DNA of 64,000 nucleotides from Lumbricus terrestris (GCA_949752735.1 OX457044.1:19767521-19831520); one strand, 5' to 3'. Shown: positions 22,446 through 34,850, counted from the stretch's first letter. Notes: generated by a model from the letters alone, not told the origin. Made by a program: numbers and translations.

Positions 22446-23029
22446 TTTCCAATGAAATCTTGATCTCGTTTCTTGACAATTTCTCCTTCGACCTAGTAGT
22501 TATTGAGAAGGTCAATTATTATTCTCCCCCGGAAACTAATACGCTGTATGTCCTCGAGACTGTCCACTTGACCTTTACCAGCTGACACGGTGTTTCCGTT
22601 GTTTACCACAGAGTTTTTATTCTTCTAAGTCAAGTCTGCCTGTAGCATCTGTCTGCAGGTTCGAATATTCGTGCGTTTAATTAATCAGATTTCTGGTAGT
22701 GTCATTTGGATTTATTAGCATAGCATTATTACTATTTTTAGCAACTTAACGCCATACTTAATGATACTTTCTGAGGTCGTCCTGAATAAAGTTCACAACA
22801 CAGATTACGTTTACCTTAAAGAATAAACACTGGTAAACGAGTTCTGCCGCATTAGCGTCATCTAGTAGTGAATGATATGCGCTAATTAAAAATCAACTAA
22901 ACTGTTAATTTACATTTAGAGACATTTTAATTTATACCCGCTAGAACAAAATAATTGTCAAGAAAAATGCGATTTTAGTATAAATTATTCGCGCACCTTG
23001 ATTCAAAGCTTGCTCAAATTATTTGGGGG

Positions 23030-23262
23030 GGGGGGGCCCGGTAGAGTAGTGGTTAACACGCTGGCCAAGAGTGCGAGAGGTAGTGAGTTCGAGCCCCCGT
23101 TGGGCGGATTTGCTTTGTAGGCTGCCATCGGCGCCGTGTAATTACAAAGCTGTCTGTTCAGTTGGTAGTTAAGTTTAATTAAGATTACTGCATAACTTGT
23201 AAATGTAAAGCGCAGTGCGTCTTGCAGGCGTTTCATTAAAGAAAAGATATTATTATTATTCA
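23030..23262 (+). mobile_element. tRNA-derived SINE (family C)
   Basis: GGTAGAGTAGTGGTTAACACGC resembles an A-box head; GTGAGTTCGAGCCCC resembles a B-box 35-40 bases later. A body follows and the copy ends in ATTAAAGAAAAGATATTATTATTATT. The head recurs in shortened form at 55634-55730. Confidence 0.6.
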
Positions 23263-23672
23263 CCTAACGACGGCGCCTTTTCTCTGGCGGTTGGACTCTT
23301 GGATTCGTAATCGCTGTTAGCAATGTGTAGTTTTGGATCATAAACTGGTTATCGAAAAACACGAGAAGGTCTTACGCTCAGGTTTGTCTGTTTGCAAGAA
23401 TCCCGTTAAAACAATTGCAAATTTGCAAACTTGAAACTTTTTAACTCAGCGGTGGGTTTTTATTTTCACGCGTTGGCATATGGTGCGTCTGTAGTTCGTA
23501 TTGTAACTACAGTCGACTTTGTACCTAGCACTAGTTGTGCGCGGCTGATCATCTAGAACTTGAAAAATTGCATTGCTAGTAAATCCAGGTCCAGATTGCA
23601 GAAAAGCAAGAAACGCGCACATCACGCTCATTAGGAGTCTTTTATTTGCATTCTTTAGTTGGTTGAAGTTCC

Positions 23673-23807
23673 ACCGCTTAAAGTGTAAAAAAGAAGTGCC
23701 TGGACACCCCTTAACTTTCCAGTAAATAAGTGGCAGGACGGCGTTCAGATTTGAAAACGAGTGCATGGACGTCGTCCGTGACCGTCAAGGCACACTTTAA
23801 GCCCTGG
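23673..23807. mobile_element. MITE of the CAGGGCTTAAAGTG family, reverse orientation
   Basis: It ends ...CACACTTTAAGCCCTG and starts ACCGCTTAAAGTGT, with GGACGGCGTTCAGATTT and GACCGTCAAGGCACAC inside, matching the copies at 13.1, 29.2 and 53.2 kb. No clear 8-bp duplication remains. Confidence 0.7.
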
Positions 23808-23815
23808 GCTAAACG

Positions 23816-24380
23816 ATAGCTTGGCAGCGCCTGGGTGCGTGTTCGAGACCCATTGGAAAAGGTAGCCGTGCAAAGACCATGACCAAATCCTTAACTCCGT
23901 CGTGCAGCTTTTTGTTGACCTCTAAGATAAGAGATCTGCAATTATGGCCTGTGCATTTGAAATGGTGCTATAGAAGTTCCTGATTAGACTATTCATTGTA
24001 TTGTATAGATCTATAAATTTATAAAGTGTCTCACAGTGCACACCAATCAGAGGCGCTCCCAGTTTGATAGACCGAGAGAATAGAAAGTAGTTTTGAAACG
24101 GCGAAAAGATGTGCTTCGGGTTCCAGCTAATAACGAAGAACGTGTCAATGGAGAGAGAGCAGAGTTCAAGGGGCAAGACCAATGAATGAAAAAGCTCAAG
24201 TTTTGGCCAGGGCAGCCAATGCTTGCGGAACAAGGAGGTCATTTCTGTCATGTGAGTATAATACAGTATATAGTAGACGAAGAAAGGATGCTGAAGTCGG
24301 CAGGCTGATGAGATCACGAAGATGTTTGGCTGCTAGGTCAGAATAATACCAGTAAATTAAAGTAGGAATCTTTCTCTGAA
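23816..24380. mobile_element. SINE and LINE fragments
   Basis: A tRNA-like piece (GATAGCTTGGCAGCGCCTGG, GTTCGAGACCC) opens the stretch. From about 24005 a reverse-oriented LINE-type tail follows (TATAAATTTATAAAGTGTCTC, CAGAGGCGCTCCC) with a decayed upstream region. No gene is seen before NUDT19. Confidence 0.45.
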
Positions 24381-24559
24381 TTCAAACATTGAGGATGAGC
24401 CAGAGAAGGTGATCAAACGTGAAAGAAGAGAGATGCCGCTTCGAACATTAAACTATGCTTTTTGCCCCCATTATTTTCTACACCGGTGAGTCTGTGAATA
24501 AACCACTATTTGTGTTTTTTCTTCCAGATTTTCTTTCTTGCCCTCTTGCGGCCGAAGTG

Positions 24560-27398
24560 ATGTCGAACCTGAAGTTCTGGCGGGAGGCGTCGTCGCTCAT
24601 CCTTGCGATGCGTCCGCTGCAGAAGCAGAGCACCATCGGTGCCGCCGCCTCGGCTCTTGGGTCCGCAAGACTTCGGGATGTGGAACAGCAGATCCCAACG
24701 TCCAGCTACAAAGAAGACTACCAGGTACTGATGCAGAAGCGATCGCCGTCCAGCACCTTCATGTCCTCGAAGTCCGTCTTTCCAGGCGGCGTTCTCCAGA
24801 AGGTCGACCACTCGAAGGGATGGACCGACCTCTTCGCGAAGATCACGTCCCAGTCGCTCGACGACTTCTCCAGGATGTTCCACACCAACAACCTACGTCC
24901 CCCGATCATCTCTGCCCAGCGTCCGTGGGACGTTGTCGCCGATGTTGCCTTCCGGATCTGCGCCATCCGTGAGCTGTTCGAGGAGTGCGGACTGCTCCTG
25001 GTCACTCGTCGCGCTCCCAATCCCCCGCCGAAGGGCGCGATCCTGACCAGTTGCCCGACGTGGGAGAATTCGACCGTGCAGGACGCCGATCCCGGGTTTC
25101 TGAAAATGTGGCGGGAAAGTGTTCATGAGAACTCAACGGAGTTCCTTCGTCTCTGTCACGAGCTGGAGGCGTTTCCGAACGTTTGGGCGTTGGAGAACTG
25201 GAGGAACTGGTTGACCCCGGTTTTCGAGAAGGTCGAGACGGTTTCAAACAAGCCGAATCGATTCGATACGCTCTTCTTCACGTGCTGCCTTGACTGCGAG
25301 AAATTGCCGCTGGCTGCTCCGGATGAAAAAGAAGTCACGACTCTGGAGGTTATTCGTTCATTCATTCATTTGTTTCAAGAATTTATGTAGTGCCTCTTCA
25401 AGAAGTCTACTCAGAGGCGCTCCCAGCCAGCGTGAGAATTGTGTAGAAACAACTGGGGTTGGACCATTATCTACTTGGAATTTGGGTGTGAAAAGCAGAC
25501 TTTACTATGGGGCTCTAAGAAAGACTGGTTGGTTGAAAACCAAACCCCTCTGGCAATTCTTACCCTTCTCCAAGCCCAACCCCGGCCAAAGAGAACTCTA
25601 GGTCTTGAGCAGATCATTGTTGACTATACACAAGAGATACTTTTGTTGTTGTTAAGTAAGCTGTTAATTCACCAAATGCAGGTTGAATAGGTTGACATTG
25701 TAATATAAGCTGGGATGACCTGTTCTGTAAATTTAAGCGATTTATTAATTGATTTATCGTAAGAAAATTTATCTGTTGATTTTTCGACTTTTTCAATTGA
25801 TTTTTTGCTTGTTTCATGATGATGAGTTACTCATTTCTGGGGGAAAAGAGTAAAAAAATACGGCAAACAATCGTGAGACGTTTGAGTGGAAAATTAAACA
25901 ATCATTTTGCATTTAAGGTAAATGCTGATGGAAAAGTCAAAGACGACAAGAAAAATAGCCATCTTCATTGCAATAGGCAGTTCACTTACCATGGTTCAAA
26001 CACATTTTTGACATAATAATAATAATAATATTTAATAATAATAATTAATAATAATAATAACTACCTTGGGTAAAAATAACAATGATTATAATCTTCGTTT
26101 ATTTTTCAAACTGATGCAATGCAGGATGATTACAATCGGGAATGAACGGATGATCACAAGTTATTACTGGAGTCGAATTTAGCTGTCGGCAGCCATGCAG
26201 GGCGCCCATCATGTACTACTCAGTTTACCAACGCTTCTTCAGCATGAGGAATGATAGAAGTTTTTTGTAGAAAGAAAGCATTAAATGACTCAGTAACTGC
26301 ATATATGTAACCATTTTTCATGATTTACCTAACAGAAATAAATTTAATTTATTTTAATTTATGAATTTAAGTTATATTTAGGCTATTAAAATAAAAATTT
26401 AATCATCACTAACGTTGATTTCTATTGAAATCAATACTAGTTTAGCATCCATTCATTCATGAAAAGTTTTACAACAGACCTGCTAATTTTTAAATTGACT
26501 CTACGTGGTACAGTCCTATTGTATAATTTCATTTTAAAAAGTCAGAGAAGACATTTCTGAGATTGTGTTTGATTGCAGTGGAAAAGCCCGACGGAATACC
26601 TCCGGCTGCTGGAAAACGTGAACGAGAAGCGGTCGATGGCCCCTCCACAGGTCTACGAACTGGAGCGGATGAAGCTGTTTCCGACGCTGAACCAGCTGCA
26701 CCACTATGCCCGAGTGCATGGCCAGGAGGTGCAGTCCTGCTGGATGCCAGTTATGAAGATGTGCACTGATGCCTTCATCATCGTTCTTCCAGGTACGCAT
26801 GGGTGTCATCCACGTGGGCAAAGGTATCATCCAGAACGCTAAAGTCATGTCATGTATGTATGTGCACTTGTTATAGCGCCCCTTCAAGCTCTCTCTACTC
26901 AGAGGCGCTTCCGAAAGCAGAGCGGACACTGCATCGGAGTTTCATGCCAAAGCGCTGAGCAATTGTGAGTGAAGGACTTGCCCAAGGTCCTTACGCGGCA
27001 AGGTGGATTCGAACCTTCCGGCTTCAAGGCAACGACACCACCACTACACCACCGTGCCCCACAAAAACTGTCATGTCGTGGTCCCTCTCACCCTCTTAGA
27101 AAGAGAAACAATACAATTGAATTAAATACATACATACTCTTTATTAGTTGCTTTGAATCTCTGAAACAATGGTGTCACAAGACGGTTGCATTTTTTCACT
27201 ACAGGCGATCATCTTTACCCAGCCGAACCGGACTTACACGGAACGAAGGAGGTGAAAGTAAGCGAACCACTGATCCCGCTCACCCAACTGATGGCCGAGG
27301 AAGAACACAAGAGCTTGCATCGTATCATTTTCAAGGACCAGACGTTTCGAAACGGCCGTGTCATTCGCAACATAGCCACGTCGCTTCAGTTTCAGTAG
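24560..27398 (+). CDS. NUDT19: Nudix hydrolase 19, acyl-CoA/CoA diphosphatase
   Basis: The family splits CoA and acyl-CoA at the diphosphate bond. Exons 24560-25348, 26579-26792, 27205-27398 join in phase (0, then 1) to 398 residues (human 375). The start ATG 24560 gives MSNLKFWREASSLILAMRP, the usual family beginning; the frame is open further upstream but is not family-like. The Nudix box is split by a long insertion, as is typical of this family: FPGGVLQK (about 74-81) and later FRICAIRELFEECGLLL, with the metal-binding REL-FEE at about 137-142. Further family blocks: PNVWALENWRNWLTP, RFDTLFFTCCL, then WKSPTEYLRLL at the start of exon 2. The protein ends SLQFQ, not an SKL-like peroxisomal signal, unlike the vertebrate enzyme. 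Intron 1 begins with GTTATT directly followed by a retroelement tail; intron 2 holds a SINE. Confidence 0.93.
25352..25440 (-). mobile_element. Retroelement 3' tail abutting the NUDT19 exon 1 donor
   Basis: (ATTC)n, then ATTTATGTAGTGCCTCTTC and CTACTCAGAGGCGCTCCCAGCC: the reverse complement of the LINE/SINE tail. It starts within about four bases of the exon 1 GT, so part of the 5' splice site context is repeat-derived. Confidence 0.65.
26015..26260. repeat. (AAT)n tract and unclassified repeat in NUDT19 intron 1
   Basis: An AAT microsatellite (26015-26062) leads into ATAATCTTCGTTTATTTTTC, GATGATTACAATCGGGAATG and GCCATGCAGGGCGCCCATC. The same words occur in part near 1.37-1.48 kb and 13.58 kb, so this is an interspersed repeat I cannot classify. 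Confidence 0.45.
26858..27063 (-). mobile_element. tRNA-derived SINE (family A) in NUDT19 intron 2
   Basis: On the minus strand: TGGGGCACGGTGGTGTAGTGG head, GGTTCGAATCC B-box (with a short deletion nearby), CTTGGGCAAGTCCTTCACT and the TATAACAAGTGCACATACAT tail. The intron is only 412 bases, so the SINE is half of it. Confidence 0.8.
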
Positions 27399-27654
27399 TG
27401 CCTAACGCGTCAGATCGTCTGTCGTCAGTCAGTCGGTTTACCGTTCTTTTCCGATGACTCGAAAATTTGAACATCTATGAAAGTTTCGCTGTTCGCAAAG
27501 ACGATTTCGTCGTTTCGCTGCTTGCAGACGTACGGTGCTTTTATCGTGGCAGAGATTTTACGATATGCATGAAGCTGATTTAGGCTTTGCGGTAACTTTG
27601 CCGAAGTGAGATTTTAAGTTTTCTTAATATAACATATTCGGAATCATGATTTTA

Positions 27655-27800
27655 GACGAAGCAGGTTAGTGTGTTCGGCTTATAACCCAGAGTCTGGGTT
27701 TGAGTCTCGAGTAGGGACCTTGAGCAAGCCATGTCATATGGTCGCAAGTGCAATTGAAATGCAATTGTATAGGATCAATGTTGAGGGGTAAACGAGAACT
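27655..27800 (+). mobile_element. Possible tRNA-derived SINE fragment
   Basis: CAGGTTAGTGTGTTCGGCTT and CTGGGTTTGAGTCTCGAGTA have A-box/B-box spacing and are followed by GGGACCTTGAGCAAGCC, the phrase shared with family A. It lies downstream of NUDT19. The interval 27399-27650 holds nothing I recognise. Confidence 0.45.
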
Positions 27801-27870
27801 ACGATGTCTGTGAATTTGGTTTGATTTCACGAATACAGTATTAAATAATAATGAAGTGTTCTATGGTCAT

Positions 27871-29022
27871 TAGGGAATGTAATCCCGGGATCCCGAATAC
27901 CGGGATCCCGGGAATCCCGAACATTTTACAATCCCGTAATCCCGGGATTAACACACATGGAATCCCGTTTTTCGGGATTACCGAAAATTCGGATTTTATA
28001 CTAAATTACTTGACCAATTTTTCAACAATTCCTCAGTCAACAGACGCCAAAACGACAGATAAGCAGACGCCCTAATGAAGGTAAGCTGGCGATCAGCAGA
28101 AAACCCAGAGGGGTGACTGGAGGTAGGCGTTTCTGAGTGATCAGGCAGGAGGTTTCGGTTCGCTCCCGTTCATTCCTTGCTTGGTTCATGTGTACAGACT
28201 ATAGTCCTCCACAAGAATCATCCACACACCATTCAGTTGACTGATAGAAGATAAACAGATGTCAGATGCTAGCAGAGCTGACCGACTAGGCCTGCGACGT
28301 CAAAGGGCCTAACTCGGATTGACGGGTGTTGGTGACACCCTGCCCGTGTTGATGACACCCCCGCCCGTATAATTGGTGAGTGAAAGGACCTGGACAGCAT
28401 ACAGACGGGCTCTTGCTGCCTTAATATCAAAGGACTGCAGCTAAGCTAGCCTGCAAGATCAGTCACTCACTGGTGAATCTTGACTAGCATGCTACCTGTT
28501 GTGTTCCTCGCGCTGTGGTCATTCGGTGCATTGGTCACCTCGTATCGTCTGACCTAATTCCGGGTCGTCGTATGCAGAGGTTAATTACCCTATTCAGAGT
28601 GATTGCAACTTAAGCCCAGTTAAAGAGGGGGAATCTGAAATGAGCTCAACTCACGGCAATCTAGGTCAAAGAAGAGACATGAGAGGGCAGGCCAGGACGG
28701 GGAGGAGAGGGGGGGTCTAACTTGCTTGTTTACTGGGGATAGAAGCCACTGATGTAGGCCTATCACTATCAAGTTTCAAACAAACCCCGCTGTTGCCAGG
28801 GACCAATAAATAAAACCCCTGCCGTGAGTCATAATTGATCACCATTGAAGTGCCTAAAGCAAAGAGAAAGCTGTACTGTATTTGGCCTACTATTATACTA
28901 TGCCTAAGAATTTTTTAAATTGCCATTATAGGCCAATCCCGGGATCCCGGTATCCCGGGATTGACTCATTTATAATCCCGGAATCCCGGGATTGAGCAAG
29001 TGCCCCGGGATTACATTCCCTA
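27871..29022. mobile_element. 1.15 kb hAT-like element with palindromic CCCGGG subterminal arrays
   Basis: Perfect 19-bp inverted ends TAGGGAATGTAATCCCGGG and an exact 8-bp flanking repeat ATGGTCAT (27863-27870, 29023-29030) define it. Both subterminal regions (about 27880-27990 and 28930-29010) are packed with GGGATCCCGGGAT/AATCCCGGGATT words. The inside shows no transposase, so it is non-autonomous. Confidence 0.88.
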
Positions 29023-29176
29023 ATGGTCATCAATGAATCATAATCGAGTTTTTTTGTGGTGATAGGCTGATCTTAATGCTGTAGTTGATTATGATGCAAG
29101 TCTATTGTTTGAAGGATTAAAAAAACTTCATCTGCTTATTGTTACTTTCTTGTTGCGTAAAATTTTTATGGTAAAT

Positions 29177-29354
29177 CAGTGCTCAATGTGTGGAAAAATT
29201 AGTGCCTGGACGCCCCTTATCTTTCCAAAAGAAGTGCCTGGACGCCTGTTACCTTTCCAGTCATTGCTGGCCAATAAGTGGCTGGATGGCATTCAGATTT
29301 TAAAATAAGTGCATGGACGCCGTCCATGACCGTCCAGCCACACTTTAAGCCCTG
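29177..29354. mobile_element. hAT-like MITE, CAGGGCTTAAAGTG family
   Basis: The 178-bp element lies in reverse orientation: it starts CAGTGCTCAATGTGTGG and ends CACACTTTAAGCCCTG, with the exact 8-bp flank TGGTAAAT (29169-29176, 29355-29362). Internally GTGCCTGGACGCC is duplicated, as in the 53.2 kb copy. Confidence 0.85.
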
Positions 29355-29362
29355 TGGTAAAT

Positions 29363-30317
29363 ATTGCATTTCTAACTTCATAGCATGATACGTCATTGCA
29401 GGAAATGCAGTGCAAAACAGCCTTCTTATCACATGCCTTCTTATCAAGCTAATTCTGTGGTTCGTGTACTTCAGTTACAGAATTGTTTCAGATTCAATGC
29501 ACCTGTAGAGCAGCCATAATGCAACTTTGTAATAAAAACTTTTTATACAGCCCAAGAAGTTAGCTAGATAGCAAGATTGAAGTATACAGCGTAAGATTGG
29601 GAAGGTACTAGAATGATGCATCTCACCGCATGCTAAGTCTTTACCAGATTGGAATAATTTTTCATCTAACTATATATCCTAATTTTTACTGCCTTAACAT
29701 AATGTTCCACGATTTTGCATACTGCAGCAACAATCTATTTATTTCATGGATTTTTCCCTACAGTAATTGTAATTTTATAGATTTTTGTTATAAATTCATG
29801 ACATCACAATCGAAATACTGAGGAAACAATCAATTAATAGATTTATTTTACAAATTCACGACATCACAATCAAAACAACAAGTTTCAGGCAATGTAAAGC
29901 ATAGAAAAGCGAGATTCGCAGTTGTCCATTAAATTATGGCACGTTATAATTGTTATATGCGCTGAGCATTTATGAAAAAACTATTAAAAAACTGTAAAGA
30001 TTTAAATCTAAAATTTCCTACAGTAATCGTACTCTAAACATTTATTTTTGAAATTTCCTACAGTAATTGTAAAGGCATTTTATAGATGTTTTTCTTTCAA
30101 AAATCTGTTTGAAGAAATTTTGTGGAGTTCACTGTTTAAAATTAAACCAGAATTGTGCTGAAAACATCTGAACATCGAGAAATACAATTCATAACAATAT
30201 ATAATTCTAAATACATCTCTTCGAATACGTGCTGCTCTACTAAGAGTGCTGAACTAAATGCTTCAATTGCAAGTCAACTCAATGCTGTACCTCCTCATAC
30301 TCAATATTATAATTACA
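29363..30317. other. AT-rich intergenic DNA, nothing recognised
   Basis: The block CAAATTCATGACATCACAATC and the phrase CCTACAGTAATTGTAA recur two or three times, hinting at a decayed repeat. No open frame looks coding. Confidence 0.4.
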
Positions 30318-30325
30318 CCATAAGT

Positions 30326-30665
30326 CCGTGGTTCCCAACCCATGGTCTGCGGGCCAAAAGTAATAGGCCAGGCCTCAAAAATGGCCCTCAATCTCTCATA
30401 GAATTAAAAAATAATTGAAAATTTGGGCAGGATAGAATACATAATTATTTTCTATCACCCATTATTTTATTTGGACATTTTATAAATAGCATCAAACATT
30501 GTATTGTGATTCAATTTTAACAAAATTCTATATGCTTTTAGTAAATCTAAAAAAAACACATGAAATTAACAATTAAATTTAAAATAAATTTTAACGCTGT
30601 GGCCCCTCGTGTACTTCAACTAAGAAAAAGTGGCCCTAAAGCCAAAAAAAGGTTGTGAACCACTG
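30326..30665. mobile_element. hAT MITE, CAGTGGTTCCCAACC family
   Basis: Ends CCGTGGTTCCCAACCCATGG and GGTTGTGAACCACTG, with flanks CCATAAGT/CCATACGT (one mismatch in eight). It is the reverse-oriented relative of the element at 45545-45883, sharing GGGCCAAAAGT and AGTTGAAGTACACGAGGG words. These ends are the standard hAT form. Confidence 0.8.
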
Positions 30666-30673
30666 CCATACGT

Positions 30674-33600
30674 GGAGGTTCGAATAATTACTGATTACGA
30701 AGTTCTGTGTATTCAACTCAGTCACATGTAAATGAGTTCATTGTTGGAGTAAAGCCAAGTAAGCATATAAAGACCTTTAGACATATGATAAGCAAACAAA
30801 ACCAGTGTTGAGAACATATACTTCAAATCACTAGTCACAAACACTTCTTAAAATAATAAGAAAAGTGTATTACTACACGAAGGCATGCCTCCGTGATGCC
30901 AAGAAATTATGCTTTAATAGACAATTGCTCTCATCGGCCTGCTGTCTGCTTAACCTGCAAATCTAATAACTATTAGGTACCAGTAGTGTTAAGTACTTGA
31001 GAATTTATGTAGCACCATTAAAAAAACCTCTGTTGTTCTTGCAGTCGTAGCACATTCTTTTTCAATGACGTGGTGCAGGTTAATCTTTTATCCAGCAATC
31101 CCCAAGATACCAGCAATCCCACATGATACCAGCAATCCCACATGATACCAGCAATCCCACAATATACCATCAATCCCACATGATATCAGCAATCACACAT
31201 GATACCAGCAATCCCCAAGATACCAGCAATCCCACATGACAATTGAATTTATTGTTATTGTTCAGTTACTGAATGTTTCAAATCACAGAACTTTTCTCAG
31301 AAGCAGAGCCCTTGTGTCGAAGGATCTTTTGGAAAGGACACAGGAATAAATTTTTTAAAAATGATTCAACAATGGAATTTATTTTCCTTCTTGTTGCTTG
31401 CCTTTGATAAATGATGGCTAATTTTATGCAGCACTTGTGTCCACAGTGATGATAGTCTCTTGTGTTGGCGTATATGTATAAGGACAGAGATGCACAAAGT
31501 AAAATAGGTTAAACCAACGCTACTCAAACTGCGAGTTATTGGTAACCAGGCTGCGGCGGATGAAACTTGAATCACACTTTTGATCTTAATAAATAAAATA
31601 TTAAATGCATACACTACAAAAACGTTTCTAACATTAACTTGAAACGATATTATTCAATAGTACATCATACAAAAAATACGATACGATGTTAAATATTAAT
31701 AATTGTTAATGGTTGATGAAAATGGTCTTAATTTAGCGATGACAAGTGCTGGTAAAGCCTCTTGCTTTGCAACATCAGAAAGTTTGAACACCACTACCAT
31801 ACACTACTTCAACTCAATGTTGAGCCATCTAATAACATCTTGTTTCTGTAAGCTATTATGCTCTTCCTATATACATGACTGAATACGTAAATGCAAAACT
31901 ATACATTACAACTTCGGTAAACCAGGCAGATTTTGCAATCTGATTAAGCAAACATTTATTGTTTTGTAGTCCACTATAATACACTACATGCTGTGCATTT
32001 GAATCATTTTTATGTACGTGTACAATACATCCTCATTAATCACAATTCTATCTGATGATCTTTTCATCCTACGCAGTCCAAATAAAATGGACTCAAAATA
32101 TTTTACTTAACCCTTTGAACCTGGAGCTCCGTAACTCTATGGATAACGGGCCAGAAAACCCGCCCATCGGGTTAAAAGGGTTAAGAAAGATCTTGCATTT
32201 ATTGATCATACAATGGTTTTTAATCCCTATTACCTAATAATGTCAATCAATTTTCTGATCTAGAAGTGATTGCAGGATCCTTTCAATCGGGACTAGATCT
32301 GAAAACCTTTGTCAAATGGGTTGATCAACAGAAGATTTGATCTCGGCATTTGAACCAGGATCTTCAGATCAGAATCGGGCCAACGCAATCTTTATCTGAT
32401 CAATTATCGACTGAAAACTTTTCAACCATTGTTAATAATAGATAGAATTTGGATAAAAAATTAAGACCCATGGATCTTAGATCAAACAAATTATACATTG
32501 CATGTTCCGATAGATCAAGCAGTTGAGTGAATGGCAAGAACTGCGAGTATTCTTTCGGGTAAAGCCAGCAAACAAAGCAAAAAAGAGTAAAATCCAACTA
32601 AAAAATCTAGGATGAAAATGCTCTGGCAAAAAAGTTAAACAAGATTTTAACCATTTACTAGCCGATTAACCATAGGTAATTGCCTACAAGTTGTCTCTGG
32701 AGTGTAGATCCTAATTGCAAGGCCCCACATAACTACAATTATTATTATTAACACTTGGTTTAGCACCAAAATAATCGACATACCTTTACGATACTTAGTC
32801 ATATAATGGCTAAATCTAAAGCGATCAGATACAACTTCCCACATTTGTAACTAACTTCTCACCTAAATCGAGTGAATAAACCATCTAACTAACAGGTCAA
32901 ACCAAATCAACTTCATAATAATATAATGGGTTAAACTGCAAGTCCATTGCAACCAAAATTCAAGAGAAAAAAACATATGAAGGGCAAACATCGGCAAATT
33001 AAATATGCTACAAAAATTTAATGTCCTACAGTGGCCATAACATCAGAAAGCACAAGAGAGTCTCCCACAAGTGTCTAAAACATTATCACAAGCTACATTA
33101 AATTTACAATTTACGATAAACTAGGCGCAGGCCCATGAATTATTTGGTTTGTGTCGCAAATGGCCGAGAGTATGTTTAACTGATGATTATATGGTACAAA
33201 TGACAAAAATGATCTAGCGTTAAATATATCAGGGTAAATAAAATCGGAATGTGGAGCAATGTTGAAAATATACAAAAACATCATATACATGCTTGTGAAT
33301 TTAAATTCAAGAGACAGAAAATCCAATTCCAAAAAACATGGTAGTATTCACATGCATATACAGACTTTATCACAAGAATGTCTACCGTAACAAATTTCAG
33401 GTTGTATGGCATTTTCACATCAAGGTTAATTAAAAATCAAAATTTGTAAGGTTGATGTTGCTATAATGCTAATCTTGCTATAAATTTGCTATAAGGTTTA
33501 TTTTGCTATGACATTGACTTTATGTGGAATCTGTTTCGCGGACAAAAATTAAATTTATGGAACCATACATACTTGCAGTAATTTTAAGGCTTGCAATTGC

Positions 33601-34320
33601 ATTAAGATAAACACGCCTGTTAACGCTAGTCAAAGAACTTTTAAAGTTACACGATAAGATAGCCCATTCTGCTGAGATTTCAGCATCTTCTGTCTACATG
33701 AATAAATTGACAAAATCATGATTCTTTTTTCACTCTTGGCCATTTCCTCTTCACAACTGTAATGGTATAAATCTGGAAATGGCATCCATGATTGTTACAT
33801 TCATCAAGAATGTTGAGGTGTTTGCAATGATCTTTATGGTCACAACAAAGATTAACATGATAATTAAAAATCATCATGAGAATGAGGGAAATGATCAGCA
33901 CAATTGTCCCAATTTTGCAGAATGTGCCTGAAAATGTATCGTAGTGACCATAAAGATCATCATGATCGTAACAATGGCAATTGTGCAGAAGTGCCAGTGC
34001 GTACCTGAACACCTAGATATAATTATGTCACATCTCGAAATCAGCACTCAGCATCAAACTGAAAAACTCATATTTCAATGAAGAATCAATTAAGTTACAA
34101 AACATACATCAAAATGTGCCACATAAATATCTAGAAAAGGTGCAACACACACAAATATCAGGATACATAAACATATAATTTATTTCTATTAGTTCACTGC
34201 TATGTCCGAAATGAAAATCAATGGCATCCTGGTGTTGTGCAGTAATTACATGCATGGACACACACGAACAAACATGCCGCACCATCTCCTCCTCTGCCCA
34301 TACCTCATTGTCCATGCCTT
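30674..34320. other. AT-rich intergenic DNA between NUDT19 and GFOD
   Basis: No open frame, exon or conserved motif stands out apart from the minisatellite at 31.1 kb. CATGATTTTT- and TGATCATCATGATC-like words near 33.7-34.0 kb are low in complexity. Confidence 0.4.
31090..31240. repeat. 19-bp minisatellite
   Basis: About eight copies of GATACCAGCAATCCCACAT with small changes (CAATCCCCAA and CAATCACACA variants). Confidence 0.85.
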
Positions 34321-34329
34321 CATCTGTTC

Positions 34330-34850
34330 CCAAATCGACTATTATTGTAACTCTCTAATGGCTGGCTTTCCAAAAGTTCGTTTCTCCCTCTTCAATCTGC
34401 TCTAAATGTTGCGGTCTGACTAATAGCCCGACTTTATCGCTCGTTCCGCATCTCTGCTTTATGTCTGACCACCTTTGCTGGCTACCACCTTATTGTTTGG
34501 GTCAAACTCAAGGTTCTCACATTAATTTAGAGGATTATGCTGGTCAAGCTCCCAAGTATCTATGTGACCTCATCCGTCCGCCGACCTCGGCCACTTCTCT
34601 TCGCCCGCTCCTTTGAACGGCACGATCCTTTCGTCCCACGAGCTAGGACCGCCATGGCTATATTGTGAGCCTTTTATTTTATTGGCCCTGCACTGTTGAA
34701 CCAGCTTCCTCCTTCAATGCATTTCTCATTATTAACAGTGGGTCAAGTGCCTCTTTGATGTCTCATGACCACTTTGTTTCTCATACTAATGATTGGTGTG
34801 TCCTGCAAGGGGTGCTGTATAAATTTATAGATACAATACAATGCACACAC
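34330..34850 (+). mobile_element. LINE 3' end relic
   Basis: Broken frames read QIDYYCNSLMAGFPKVR, then pieces corresponding to LHWLP, QAPKYLCDLIRPP, LRPL and WNQLP-type words of CR1/L2-like reverse transcriptase C-termini, and finally GGGGTGCTGTATAAATTTATAG, a LINE tail. Many stops interrupt it. Confidence 0.65.

Noticed and set aside
23030..23110. Possible functional tRNA gene
   Set aside because: A- and B-box words are present, but no cloverleaf with a paired acceptor stem can be formed and a SINE body follows. The same applies to the other tRNA-like heads.
24506..25247. Several 80-144 codon frames over NUDT19 exon 1 in other frames
   Set aside because: Shadows of a GC-rich coding exon; only the frame with the Nudix blocks is conserved.
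33716..34012. 98-codon minus-strand frame rich in H, D and C
   Set aside because: It derives from repeated GATCATCATGATC-like words; composition is unlike a protein domain that I know.
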